A stretch of DNA of 64,000 bases. Source: Caenorhabditis elegans (Eukaryota; Nematoda; Chromadorea; Rhabditida; Rhabditidae). Where the stretch lies: the NCBI RefSeq assembly GCF_000002985.6, contig NC_003280.10, positions 6,134,501 through 6,198,500 on the forward strand, given 5' to 3'. Positions within the stretch are counted from its first letter, which is position 1, and every line of letters begins with the position of its first letter. Positions 37,042 to 49,848 of the stretch are shown piece after piece. The notes below the pieces were generated by a model. It saw nothing but the letters and a program-made list of their open reading frames with translations. It did no database searches and was not told where the DNA came from. The translations under genes were made by a program, and so were the position numbers.

Positions 37042-38371
37042 ATGTCTCTCATCCGTCACGCTCTGCTCGTCTCTATTATATTAACTGTAATTCCAGCACA
37101 ATTCAATATTCCATTACCGTTTGGTGGTATTTCATTGAATAAAAATAAAAATGGAGAGGTAAGAAAGCTTGGAAGAAAAGAAAAGAAAACAACTTTCAGC
37201 TGGAAATTGGCGGAAATCAAAACTTCAATTTGTTTGGTTGGGGAGCAAATCGAGACTTCAAACTGACGACTGGAAACGGAACGTTCAAATTAGATAGTAA
37301 GTGGGCAAAATAAATGAAGGATTTATTTTTCACAACAAGAGAGGGAACAAATGAGTATAGAAATTCAAAATGCATTCAATCGACGGAATGACTCTTCCCT
37401 CTCTCGGCTCATAAGCTTCAGAATGAGCTATTCATACATTATTCTTTAAAAGAGGCACACAGAAAATTCAAACTATGTTCTGAATAAGAAGCGAATAAAA
37501 AATGAATCATCTGATTATGGTTAGTGCCAGCTATTTTTTTGTGTTTCTCTATTCGAACTCCTCATCCGTGAACAATTGAATTTGACATTGAAGAGAATGA
37601 AACAAAATCAACCATACAACTAGGAAAAATACGAGGAGCTCAAAAATCTATCTGGAAAATCTAGGAAATCTAGATCTTATCATATAATTTTTTGAATTAA
37701 AAAAAACAATTTAAAGGTATGTAAGTAATTTATATAAGGAAACACAAACAATACCAAATTGAAGTTTAATATATATGGACTGGTAGAGAAACAGTTGAAA
37801 GTTCGCAGTAAGAACCCAATTTCTTTTGAATATTTATTCAATAGTTTACTATGAATTGGTTCAATCAAGACTAAATTCTTATATCGCATGAATGAATTTA
37901 ATATTTGAAAAATGATGTAAAACCTTTTGAATTGATTCAACACTAATATGTTTAAGCTTTATATTTTCAGAAACTGATGAAGCAATTCTAAATGGGTCAA
38001 CTTACGGAGGCAGCGGCTCAATTGGTGTTGATGAAAAAACTGGAATCGATATTGGGCAGAATCTGACACTTGACGACAAAAAATTGGTGGTTAGTTGGGA
38101 GTTGAAGAGCAAAAAGATCTTATTCAAATTTAAATTTTTTCCTGATATTTGTCTCTCTTATTTTTTCTCACATCTTTCCTTCTCGATGCTTATTTAAATG
38201 AGGTTTTGCTAGATGTTGAAAAGATATTTGAGAGATTCAAGCACTAGATTTGATTTGTTTTGTTTTCAGGGAGGTCTTGGGAAAGAAATGAACTTTTTGG
38301 AAAGTCTTGCCGCACTTTTCAAGCCGGCTGCACAACCATCCAAAGAGAGGACGGAACTAAAAAATATCTGA
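37042..38371 (+). CDS. Small secreted protein, Gly/Asn-rich, unknown function
   Basis: Inferred four-exon model of 144 residues: 37042-37158, 37200-37296, 37971-38089, 38270-38371. The first about 19 residues form a clear signal peptide (hydrophobic core ALLVSIILTVIPA). The mature part alternates short Gly/Asn-rich, beta-strand-like stretches (LEIGGNQNFNLFG, DFKLTTGNGTF, GIDIGQNLTL) and has NGT, NGS and NLT glycosylation sequons. It ends in a short amphipathic tail without cysteines. I do not recognise a family. AATAAA at 38644-38649 is a plausible poly(A) signal, although distant. Exon joins stay in frame with good acceptors (ATTTTCAG, TTTTCAG), so the gene is credible though functionally blank. 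Confidence 0.7.
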
Positions 38372-39174
38372 AAATAATTGGAACATTTGTGTCCTATGGT
38401 CAAGGTCGGCTTCACAAGTAATGTAACTGTTGTTGATTTCTATTCAATGGGCGGAGTTACTCTTCTTATCTATTACATTTACCACTTTACAAATGTTTCT
38501 TCCTGTATTACTTTGTTTCTCATGATCATCTCATTTCTTTGTTTATGGATTTCAATCACTCATTTCTCATTTTATTAAAAGTTCTTTTGATAAGTTATTC
38601 GAAACAATTGAGGGTTTTATGGTTTCTACTTGCTTTTATCAATAATAAATGAAAACTATAAAAATTATAATTTATTTTCAACATGCCGTATCAAAAAATC
38701 AAAACTTCGCATCATGATATATTTCTGAAAAATTAAAATTTTGGATCAAAACATTTTTTTTTAATTATTATCTTTTCAATACTCCCAAAGTGCAATTTTG
38801 GACATTGACAAAATTGTTTTCCCGAAACATCTGAAAGTAATCTGAGAGCCCGTGTATGACGAAACAATACTGAAAACGTAGTGAAAAATTCAATTTCTAT
38901 CTCTCAAAAATTCCAGATAATTCTGAAAAAAATACTTATGCAAATCTCGATTGTCATTGTTCCATGCCATCTTGATCTTTTCCTTCCTATTCTCTATTAA
39001 ATTTCCTTTCGTCCAGTGGTCATATAGACACTCGATTGACCTTCACTTTTACAACAAACTAATTGCCAATTGAATGATGCCACAACATGATGGTCACAAT
39101 CTTCAGTCTCGAACAAAACCGTTTTCATTTCCGTGCCTACTTTTGCAGATTCAACGGAACTTGGCAGATCAACC
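38372..39174. other. Intergenic, 3' UTR and promoter of the next small gene
   Basis: AT-rich; contains the poly(A) signal of the upstream gene and an acceptor-like TTTTTGCAG at 39141-39148 just before the next start. Nothing else seen. Confidence 0.45.
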
Positions 39175-39922
39175 ATGAATCTTCCGTTAACCTTGATATT
39201 TGTTTCTGTTCTAATATCACTGGTCTCGTCGCTTGGAGAACTTCCTGAAAATACAGAATCTGCTGAAGATGCTGCATTTGTTCTGAACTCAGGAGATTTT
39301 AGAAGGGATGAAGGGGAAGATGTCACAGTTATTGATGGTCCAACTCCGCCATCTGTAGTTGCTGCTCCACTAGATCCACTTCCAGAAATGAGCATTCCAG
39401 TTGCAAGACCACCAGGCAAGCAATTATATGGGATATACTTTTAATTTTGAAACAAGTTCAGGTTTCCGTCCACCCCCTTCTTTCAAATCAAAAAAGGATT
39501 CTGGGGAGCATGCGGAGCCGTCAAATGTTGGGGTAAGTTTTATTTATTTTATTACCTAATTGAATTTATACACACATACATATAGAACTCCTCACTAACT
39601 AATTGAAAATTCATTCAATCATATTTCTATATTCAGTTGCCAAAACTTTCTAAAAAAAACTCATTTTAATATTTCCAAAACAAGGCAACTTTTAAAAACC
39701 GTTTTAAAACCCATTTAAGACATTTTTCAAAATAGTTTAGTTCCTCCTACTTCTTCTTTTTACCCAAAAGCACTCAATTTCTGAGTTTGTAATCCCATGT
39801 TTCACAGTTGGTTCCGATCTATGAACAACTCACAAATCTTCTTCATTTTTCAGTTCGTCGTTCGTCGTGGTCGAGCAAAAGTTATGGGTTTCTCCAGGAG
39901 GAAGTCTGAATCTACAGACTGA
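39175..39922 (+). CDS. Small secreted protein, possible neuropeptide-like precursor
   Basis: Inferred three-exon model of 126 residues: 39175-39415, 39462-39532, 39854-39922. Residues 1-19 form a signal peptide (LTLIFVSVLISLVSS). The middle is acidic and Pro-rich; the tail switches to strongly basic, with dibasic pairs (KSKK, VRRGR, SRRK) that resemble proprotein-convertase sites. The first intron uses a GC donor (CAGGCAAGC); no in-frame GT donor lies nearby, and the GC-AG junction gives PPGFRPPP in frame. No cysteines and no repeated peptide, so a classical multi-copy neuropeptide gene is not shown. An in-frame ATG at 39133 lies upstream of the acceptor-like TTTTTGCAG and is probably not used. 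Confidence 0.6.
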
Positions 39923-42900
39923 TTTTTATTTAATTTTTTTACTTGTGTTTGCAACTATTGAAAAAGATTTTTGAAAAAGTGTTATACAATAACATATGTA
40001 TGCCTGATTTTTGATCAGATAGCAATATTTGCATCTTTGTGAACTATCATAAATCTTGCCCATCTTACCTTATCTAAAACTACTAATATTTATAGGCAAA
40101 ATTTAAATTGCCTCTAATGGCTGGAGAATTTTAACTAAAGCAAAACGGAATTTAGTTTTTTTGTTTTACTTGAAGCAGATGACAAGTCTGATAAGAACTT
40201 ACTTTTTGTCTTTCTATGTCGTGCTGATTCTGCATATTTTTTACAAATTTTCTTCGATATGGTTGTCAGGAACATTTCCACAAATAATTTTTCAATTTTC
40301 CACGTCTTCTCCTTGTATCATATCCCCGATCAAAAAAAGATTGCAAAAAATGAATGGTTTTTTTTTTTTGCAAAATCTTAGTCATTCTGCACGAAAAGAC
40401 ATTTTCGTCTTGCACAATAAAAAAGCAGAAAGGATATAAATGATTTCAGCCAATTCCTCTTCAGCATCTCCTCCTACTTGTTCCTTTTGTCTTGCGTGAT
40501 CTATCCATTGAAGCGCGCAATAGATGATATCATCAGAAGACGTTGCAAACGCACAAGACATCGTTGTGTTTCCGGCGTTTGCGGAGAGCAGACGCCAGTT
40601 TTAATCGTTTCTTGCTCTTCTTTTGCGTTTTTTTTTGCCGAAAAAAAGTGGTTTGCCGACGACGGAGGCGGTTGGTGGCCACGTTCTCGCCGTTTTTGTC
40701 CTCTGCATAGTCTTTTTCATCTTCTTCTCCTACTTCTTCGGCTTGTTGCAAGACATCCCCATATAACGTATTCTGTGTGCAAGTGAGTGCTCATGTCCTC
40801 TTCGTTTCTTCCGGGGCACCCGAGGAGAAGAAGAAGAAGCAGAAGGGTCTGAAGAAAAGAAGGAAAAGAAAAAATGGAGTGTTGGCACGGAATTTGAATT
40901 TCATTCGGGTGTTTCGACTTACTACCGGGGGAAAATACATTTTTGAGTGGACACACTAGCTGCATGTTTACCCGCAAAAAGTAAGTAAGTTTAAAAAAAA
41001 CATTTATATATTTTTGAAAAATGGCAAAACATTGCGTGATAGTTCCAACCAAACATCCCTTGAAGCTTCAGTTCTAGTGAATATGTCAATATTCAGAAGC
41101 AAGTCTTCATTCTTGTACTGTATTTTCCAGGAGAAACATTCATTTTTAACCTAACTCGCCTACTCTAAGAAGTGTATCTAAAAATTTCAGAGTGAGCTTT
41201 TCCTGTACAGAAGACTAGACATTAAAGTTTGGTTACATTATGAAATAAGGAAATCTACTCACTTATGGAATTGTATTATTTCAACTTCATATATTCAGAG
41301 CACGATTTTGGAATTTCATTCATTCTGAACACCACCCGAAATGTTTTTGCCCCTTCCTCTTATTCCAGATTTTCAGTTTAGATTTTGAATGTTTTAATTT
41401 TTGCTCACATTTGATTCAAGAATGTCAGCTATGTTTCTAAGAAAATCAAGTCGTGGATTTATTGTTGAATTCCTAGAACCAAAATCTCTAAAAACTCTTC
41501 AATTCATTTTCAAGCAGTCTATTGGTTGATGTCCTTGTTGCTCCAATTCACTTTTTTACTTCCGTTGTTCCGATTATTTTTGTTCCTCGTTCTTTCATGG
41601 TGAATTGGCTAAAATATATTTTCACAAGAAAGTAGGCATGCATTAGTTTTCAGGCAAGTTACGCCTTCCATTTCCACTGGCAGACCTCTTGGTGTGGCCA
41701 ACTATTTGTTTCCATAGTAGTTATTAGATTCCAAACATCTAATTTAACTTATTTTCAACAATCAGTGAATGAATTATAAGCTCAACTGCTGCTTTCATTA
41801 AGAGAACAATCAGTCACATGGTTTTATTGAATGGCTTTTCCTCGGAAATGTGCTCTTTTCCATGTGACTCAGTTCAGATTATCCATCAGCGCCAAATGTT
41901 GCCTAACATCAAAAATAATAAATACCAACAATCCAATTCGGAATGTTTATCTGAAGAATTTTCACATGATCCGAAGATCATGTCGGCTCAATTTCATTTT
42001 TCTTTTTTGTTACACTAGAATTAGATGACCCCAATCATTCTGTGAGGCACGTGAACGTCACACTTAGGTTCGCATGTCCTTGGGTCTTGTTTCTCAGTGC
42101 TTTTCATTTCACTTCTCTTGTTTCTTCGTATTGGTTTTTTTGCGTACATCTTGTTTTTGTCGTCTTCAATTCCCATCTCCTCGTTTTTTCGATTCCCTTT
42201 TTTTGGTTCATCTTGGCAGATGATTCGCAGATTCTCCGAACTGATATCAGCTCATTTTCTCTTATTTCACACCATTTCAAGCAAAATGTCCTTGATGAAA
42301 AGAGATAAGGATGGGGGAGTGGGAACAAACAACAAAACAAGCCGTTTTTGGTAAAAGATGATCGAAAATCGAGAGAAGGTGGCAGACAGTCTGTCATAGA
42401 CACTTGCCAATCTGTCTGCGGGGTGTATTCCTATCTTGAAATAATTTCGAGGAAACACGCTTTTCACCGACAAAAGACAGCTGTTTTATAGACGATCGCG
42501 GGGTGGCGGCCAAAGGGGCAAACAATTTGAAAGGCATCGTGCGTCATGAATTTTTTGTAAATTGTTTTGTTTTTGCTCACAGTTGGTTTCGATGCCGCTG
42601 TAATTCAATTTTCGAGACATTCGTGTTTTTTAAATAATTTTATTTGAAAGAAAATACTGTAGTTTCATTATAACTGAGTCATTTTTCATCGAGAAGGAAG
42701 CAAAAAAAAAAAACAACAAACAAACTCACTGTCAGCTCAGTTTCATCCGTTGACTTACTGACGTATGTTTTATCACATCTTGAGATTTTTAATCTTTAGA
42801 ATCAAATAAATGTTGAAATCAGTTTTGAGCGTTTTTCATTTTTTGGTTTTCTATTTATTAAAACTAGGTTGTTACGTGCCTGTCTACAACTAATTTTTTG

Positions 42901-45454
42901 GAATCCAGATTGGTCTTTTTTCAGAGCAAGTTAGCAGATTTTAGTATTTCATTACATATGTAGTAGATGCACTTCGAAAATTTTTCAAATTCAAGTCAAT
43001 TTTAATTCAAATTTCAATTTCGCTTTCATAAGCAGATAATTAAAATCAGAATTATAAGTTTAAGTGTCCTTTAAAAAATTATATTTTATTAAAATTTAAG
43101 AATCGACTTCGCATGATTCGAAATGGTTTTTTTTTTTCAATTTTGAAAGGAATAACCATGCTTTGTTAAACATTTCCACGAAAATGTATAAAATTGCTCA
43201 TATTTCAGTAATTCTTGGGATTTACACGAAATTTGAATTAGCATTTTAAAAACGATTAGAGCGGTTCTAAACGATTTTCGACTGGTGTAATTTATATTTT
43301 TGGAAAGATTATATTTTAACATTCCGCAATTCTCCTGATCTAGTTTTCATTATAGAGACTTGTCACAAAAACAGTTATTATTCCTCATTGCATTCTCCCT
43401 CACATTTGTTCTCTTTTTATGCATTCCCTTGTCTTTCTATGTTCCCTCTACATCGATTATTAGTAACGTGTCCTTGGTGCACATGATCACACTATAAACA
43501 TTGGTTTCCTGGTCCTCTCTGTCGCAGTTTTCCATTTGATTTCTCCTCTCGCTTCCAATTTCTCCATTCGATTAGTTTTGTGTGTTTGCATTACTTTTTA
43601 CTGCTTCGTTTTCCCAACTAACCGCTCACTGCTTATCATCAAAAATTTAAATCATTATCAGTCTGCAATTTCTACCAATTTTCTCCTATTGTTCGATAAT
43701 TCGAGGAAATAAAAATGGAACTGAATTGAAAGATAACGAGCCACCAATGTCTCTCCTGACTTCCATATTTTTCAAAAATGCACATATTTGAAAGTGTTCT
43801 TGAGTCACTAGGTATTTCAATATTTGCTCTGATTGTAAGCTCTACCGTAATTTTTAACCTCACCTGTAATGTCGTCTGATACAAAAACAAGATTACCCAC
43901 ATAAGTGTAAACTTTGATTCCTTAATACTAATCCTTTGTATGATATCGTATCACCCCTCTATTATTAAACACATTTGATAAGAATTTACCTTCATATATC
44001 TCTCACTTGTTCATTTTTTTCACTTTTCTGCCTTTCTCGCCTTCAGAACTAGTTTAACGTTATTGTAAGACAGTGTTATCGGCTGAGAAAAATGATTAAT
44101 GACTATGTGGGAGAAGAACTTGCTCTCTGCAAATTGATGATTTATTGTAAATTTAAAGAATTTTTCAGCATTTGTCAAGTTATCTCATATTTTGATTAAA
44201 ACAAATATCTAGAAAATATCTGAAAGCAAGCAGGCATACAAAATATTTAACATGTTGTGTAAGTAATTTCTTCCAAAATTTTGTAGAAACTGCACAAATA
44301 TGTTTTTTTCATTCCACACAGTTCAGTAAGTCGATGCTCTTAACGCTGACCTTCAACCTTCTCAGTGACAGATAAGAGAAAAGTTAAGAGAGTCTGTACG
44401 CTGTTTGTTTACTTTTTTGCAATGTACACCATTTTGATTACTCGAAATCTGTAAGAACTCACGAGATCATTTTGAACAGTTGTTCATAGTCCACGTGAAA
44501 TTGATAGCAGAAGAAAACAGTATATAAGGCATCTGAACTTTTGAAAACTGCGCACAAGTACAGTAACATGGGCTTTAGCTTTCGCTTCACTTTTCCTTTT
44601 CCCCCAAAAACACTTGTAGTAGTAGATCGGTTGTATGTATTTCGAGAGCTTCGGCCTCTTCACCGCCGCCGATTTGAGTGGGTGTTCTACAAGGATCAGA
44701 AGAGGGCGAAACAAACCATTAAACCACCATCGGAGCTCATTTTATTTGATTTTCGATAGAATTCATCCGATCCTTTAATTGACTTTTGATGAGTCAACTC
44801 AATGATCAGATGGGTAGTAGACATTAGAAGGTACTCAAAGGACATGATAACCTCTACTGTTTTACAGTCGATTAACTTTTTATCACTTCATTTAGTGATG
44901 TACTAGTTAAAATTTTGGGTGTTTTTTGGAAGAGTCAAAGATCAGAACTGGTGGTGATAACTGATAAAACTGGCACTTTGTAATTGTATTCATTTGCGTT
45001 TTTGGTGATTTGAACCCTCCAACAAGAGCTCTAGACATCAATAAAAATTGATCCTTTAGAAGAACTGTTTACCTTTAAAACAGGAAAGTGTTTTTCAAAT
45101 TGCTTGTAGTAATAATCTAAAAATCAGAGACAATTCTGGTTTGGAGCCAAATATTGATAACTAATTGGTCAATTGGCTCTTGCAGAAAATGGAAAAACTA
45201 ATGAAAGTTTCTTGGAAATGTGTCAAAGCAGACAGCACGGAGTCCTAAGAATCGTCTTCATGGCGAGCCCGTCTGTGTCTCTCAATCCATGAAGCTTTCT
45301 CTTTCGTTATCCCCAGTCTACAATCCGTACTGTTTGCCCTTCCTCCTCTCATCTCACACAACCCCCACAGACACAAAACTTTCAACCTAAGCCACCATCT
45401 CGTCCCAATTCCCTGTTTTATTCTATTCCTGTCACCTATTTTACAACTACTGAA
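39923..45454. other. 5.5 kb region with no recognisable gene
   Basis: Open frames on both strands are short, lack splice support and have low-complexity composition (for example 40478-40786 and 42042-42354). Several CT-rich tracts and GC-richer islands occur near 40560-40700 and 42410-42520. In a genome this compact, such a space probably holds regulatory DNA for a neighbour, most likely the acidic protein gene at 45455. Confidence 0.4.
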
Positions 45455-46388
45455 ATGGTTTTATCACAAACTCATCATCATCATCATCGCCACGAAGGAA
45501 ATGATCGTTCGCTAATTTCAATTTTGACTGATCCAATTGTCAATTTGTTCCGATCAATTCCAATTGAAATCCTCGATCAAAACGAGGAACTTAGTCCAAG
45601 TCAAAAGGACTTTCTCGATGACTTTTTGGAACTTCAGAATGATTCTGATCTGGAAGAATCAGAAGATTTTATTCAAGAAAGTCAAGAAGTTGTTTCATCA
45701 GTTGATGATGAAATTAAAGTTATTCTTAATGAAATTATAAATCAAGTTGAAACGGAAACTCAATTGATCCCTAAAATTATTATTCATTCCGACGACGCGG
45801 AAGTACCAGAAGAAAGCATTGAAATTGCCGTTCAATCATTTGGATGCCCGTTAGATTCTTTCTCAGGACTTTCTGATTCTGGTGTAGACCTGACTGTTGA
45901 TGATGTACCAGATGATGAAGACGATGAAATTACTGTGCAAACATTTGAATCAACTCCAAAAGAACTTCCCACTGTCACCAAATTTACCAACTGCACCTTC
46001 ATCAGATCTCAATCATCAGCTCGATGCAAAGCTATTCTCCCTGATACTACATACATCTGTACCCTTCCCCCAGTCTCTGCTACATTCTCGGCACCCGTTG
46101 TCACACCGAAAAAAATTGTGAAAAGAAAGTAAGTTATCTTTTTGTTCTCTGCAAAAACGATGAAAATTGGGGGCGGAGACCGTCGTTCGTATCGCTCGCA
46201 TACCAATTTGTGACCAATTAAAACATGACGATTCTAACTGGCAACATATACACACTTTGACGTTATTTCTGACCTGTCAATTCGGTAGACTGGAAAGACG
46301 AAATTTAAATGTTCTACTTCCTTCTATGAAATCAAAAAAAACTATAATCGGATCATTTTATCGAATCAAAACAATCGAACTTTTGTGA
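45455..46388 (+). CDS. Acidic novel protein with His-rich N-terminus
   Basis: The open frame 45455-46132 encodes 225 residues, but its last codons overlap a strong donor (AAAGTAAGTT). Splicing 46128 to an acceptor at 46288 (TTCGGTAG) continues in frame through 46289-46388 and gives 257 residues with a stop 40 nt before an AATAAA (46428-46433). I prefer the spliced form. Residues about 6-12 are a His/Arg run. About 20-190 are very rich in Asp/Glu with hydrophobic patches (FLDDFLELQ, VILNEIINQV) that could form amphipathic helices. The C-terminus is basic (TPKKIVKRK). No domain recognised; the profile suits a disordered nuclear or regulatory protein, but that is inference. Confidence 0.65.
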
Positions 46389-48547
46389 ACCCTCGTGATT
46401 TTTCAAATTTCCAACTTGTTCATTTTAAATAAATTTATGCGTGTTTCGGATTATGAGTGAGTCGTTTATTTTCTAAACGTATTCCTACCTCTTAACTCTA
46501 ACATATAAAACTAGAAATGTTAGCCACTGTTTTTATGTCTTTTGGATGTGGTTTTCATAAAAATTTATTTTGGCCAATCTGAAAGAATTGTAGTTTTAAA
46601 GTTAAATACCAATAGTTAATAATGGACCAAATTTTTGTGAAAAAAAAAGTATTGTGAAACAATTTTTATATTTTCTGTGACAATTCCTTGCCAATTGCAA
46701 GTGAAAGAACCAAAAAAGTAGTAGCTTGTGACTATATTTATCTTCTTCCCGGTCGCGGTGCAATCACTTTTTCTGTCTAATGGTCAAGTGGATAGGCACT
46801 CGCGGGAGCCAATCTTGAAGTCGATCGAGCAGAAAACAAAAACAGATTTTGTCCATTTAGGATGCATTGTTCTCACTCTTATTCATTTTTAGCTTTTCTT
46901 TATTTTCACTTCCTTCGAAAAAAAAAACTCATGTATTTATCTTTTCGTTATCTTTTTTGTTATCACAAGCTCATTTGAGGCTACAGAAAAAGTTCGAATG
47001 ACAACACATGTCCCAAGGTCTCATTTTTCCTTCAACTCACTTTCTCCTCCTCCCGAAAATGCGTCCAAGCCATATGCTGTAAAGTCTTCTCTTCCTCGTT
47101 TTCATGATCAACTCCCTCTCTAAGTCTCATTGTTTCCGCTCTATTTAATCCAGAAATATTTCCATCAATTTTGTTAACTTTTTTTTCATTCTTGTGACAT
47201 TTTGGAACAGAACACACTAATTGAATTGAGACGTTGTTCGGAGAGAGATAATGAGGTTGTATGTCCTTTTTCATTCACAGAAAAACAAGTGAACAACAAC
47301 ACTTTTTCAAGAAGTTGAGTTTCTTTTTCTCGTAAAAAACAAGGAGATAAAGCCATCAAAGTCAAAAAATATCACTATGACATTGAAAATTCTCTGTTAA
47401 TTTTGAATTCTAGGAACCTTTTAGTGCATCGAAGAGAAATCGCATGTTGTCAATTGACAAATTTTCAAGGTCTGTAAAAAGCCCATTTCCTAGAACCTTT
47501 ATTGTGATGTCAACATTCAAACACTTATCAAAAAGTAAAGGAAAAGTAAAGCGGTTATTGAATTCAAATTTCCATAAATTCCCTCTTTTCACTTCCATTT
47601 TCTTTGCTCATTTCTATGTCATTTGTTCGTTGAGTGCTTTTTCTGCTAATGTCTGTCATGTTGTTGAACATTCGCAAAAAAGAGCTTTCCGTGTTCTTTG
47701 CTCTTATCTACATTTCTATTACTGTTTACCAGATCTCTTCAAAAAAAATGAGTGTTTTTTCTGAGGTTCGCTTTTTTTGCCGACACCACCGCTGGATTTT
47801 GTTTTTATTTTCAACTGATCAATCATTCCACGAAATGAACGAAAAAGTCAAAAATCAGCGAAGTCGCATTGTTTTTACCTTTCTTTACAGTTACACAGAC
47901 ATTTTGTGCACTTTTGCTTTTCTTTTATGCAGTATGGCTCAACGTTGTTCAAAGTTCAGCACAAACGCAGGCGCGAAAAGTAAATATCGGAAATGCGCGG
48001 CGTCTCTCGCTCTAGTAATCTTTTTTCCCATCCGCGTAGACCACCTTTACCCTCTGAACTGTTTGTGAGAGTTCTGTCAGGCAGAATTACGCTTCAAAAT
48101 GTAGATCTCCAACTTTTAATTTTGATCTATTCTAGACCCATTTCATTAAATTAGTTTTCTTGATGTCATTGTTATTTTGAAATCATCAAAACAACTAGCC
48201 GTTACTTCCTCTGTTCGGATATTGCACTTGTATTCTTGCAATCTCAAATTCTTCATTTTCCCATCACTTTGTATCTAGTTCCAGCTAATTTGAGCAGTCA
48301 AAGACCAGAATAAAATGGGCCTCCGTCTCCTCCCGGTTTTCTGTGAATGTCACCCAACACCGGCGTCCCTCGTTACTTATTCTGTCATTCATTATCTAAC
48401 CCGATTGGCGTCATCGACTCCTTCTCAGGTTTCCCTATCCTTTCCCCAGTCAGACCGAAAGAAGGTCCTTGTTTGTTTGTATCCAATTGGTTCCGCCCCA
48501 TCCACTACTCTGATTTTTGAGAATGACGCGTTCTTAAAATTCCTGAA
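46389..48547. other. Intergenic region, no gene seen
   Basis: Contains the poly(A) signal of the acidic protein gene. A weak tRNA-like string near 46780-46840 does not fold as a tRNA. The open frames at 47634-48068 and 48315-48551 lack support. Promoter of the BTB gene expected near the right end. Confidence 0.4.
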
Positions 48548-49848
48548 ATGATGGTGCAAGTTTGCAGAAAATCTACATCTGCTGCAGCAAAGATGGCAGC
48601 CGAAGTTCTTCAAAATGAGCCACATTGCTTTATTGCACCATCATCAAGCATTGATCGACCATTCAAATTGCTTGTTCAAAAAGAAACATTCCTTATTGAT
48701 GCAGAATCTATGAGCAGAATTTCACCTGTGAGTTGCTATCAATTTATTTAGATGTTAAACCGGCGTGTTTTCAGATTTTCAATGTGATGTGCTTTGGAAA
48801 AGATTTTGAGAAAATGGACTTATCACGGGAAATTGTGGACGAGAAGTCGAACGATATTGACTGTTTTCTTAGAGCAGTCCATGACACATCAATGATTAAT
48901 TGTGAGTTTTATTTTTTCTTATTCCACAAAAGTATTTCAATATTTTCGTTTCAGCTAGCAATTTTGCTCTTGTGCTTCGTCTATCCAACAAATATCAAGT
49001 AGATCCGGTCATCGACGCTTGCCAAAATTTTATCATTCGTCAGCATTTGGAGTGAGTTTTCCGAACCGTGGGAATTTTTTGTACATTTCCCATTGCTAAA
49101 ACAAACTTTCTATCACCTGATTCGACAAGTGTTGTATAATAATGAAAATTTAAAAAAGTTGAAAATTTGCAGCGTGCTTCGAGCGGACGAGATTCTCACG
49201 ATGTTGATTGCTGCATTCGAGCACCATTGCAAGAGAGAAGTTGTACAGAAACTGATTAAAAGACTTGCTTCGGAAGGAAATAGCGTTTTCACTAAGCTTA
49301 AGATCTCTCGATATTTGCCTGCTCAAGTTTATGGTTCAGTCATATCGACATCAATGAATTTGAACCAAGCAAAAGAGCACGAGCTGATGAATGGACATGT
49401 TCTTAAAATGGAAAGGTGAGGAAAAGAATATCAAATTAATTTAATCTTGTTTCGAAATAGTTGTAAAAGCATAAAAGCATAGTAAATAAAATGTATTTAC
49501 TATGTGCTTTTTTAAAATAAATTCCTAACTCTGTTTGTTCCTTTTACAAACGATGATAAAAAATTTTCAAATTCCTAGAACTCTTAAAACTGATAAGAAT
49601 TACTTTCAGATCAAAAATCCGTTGGCGTCAATCAGTCTGCGAAGAATGCAAGAGTGTTGCCGAATGTGCAAATTGCGAGGAATGCAAAAAGGTTTGCATT
49701 TAGATTATTGCGAGCGTCCTCTAATTTACATTTCTTGCAGACAGTGTGCCGAAATCACGTCAGCAAGCTTAAATGTTCCAGTGACTATGGAGCGAAACTC
49801 GCTGCTGATTTGAAGAAGAAAATTGTTGATTTCGAATGGCAAGACTGA
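48548..49848 (+). CDS. BTB/POZ domain protein with Cys-rich C-terminal cluster
   Basis: Inferred six-exon model of 278 residues: 48548-48727, 48775-48901, 48955-49051, 49173-49415, 49610-49691, 49741-49848. Residues about 38-130 have the BTB pattern: KLLVQKETFLIDAESMSRISP, FNVMCFGKDF, then the D/E-rich turn and VLRLSNKYQVDPVIDACQNF, where F/L-x-x-A-x-K-Y is normally conserved. A helical middle (LTMLIAAFEHHC) resembles the BACK-like extension of nematode BTB proteins. The tail carries CEEC, CANCEEC and CRNH, a set of at least six Cys and one His suitable for zinc binding. Nematode BTB proteins are often CUL-3 substrate adaptors; that role is possible here but not shown. AATAAA at 50167-50172. 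No symbol assigned. Confidence 0.75.

Noticed and set aside
38997-39419. 140-residue Ser/Thr-rich minus-strand frame
   Set aside because: Antisense to the small secreted protein, whose plus-strand model has a signal peptide and in-frame splice sites.
40478-40786. 102-residue plus-strand frame with Arg/His-rich start
   Set aside because: Low-complexity, no acceptor or donor fitting a gene, and an equally long frame on the other strand.
46779-46850. tRNA-like string (AATGGTCAAGTGGATAGG ... GTCGATCGAG)
   Set aside because: D-arm-like and B-box-like words are present but no acceptor or T stem can be paired.
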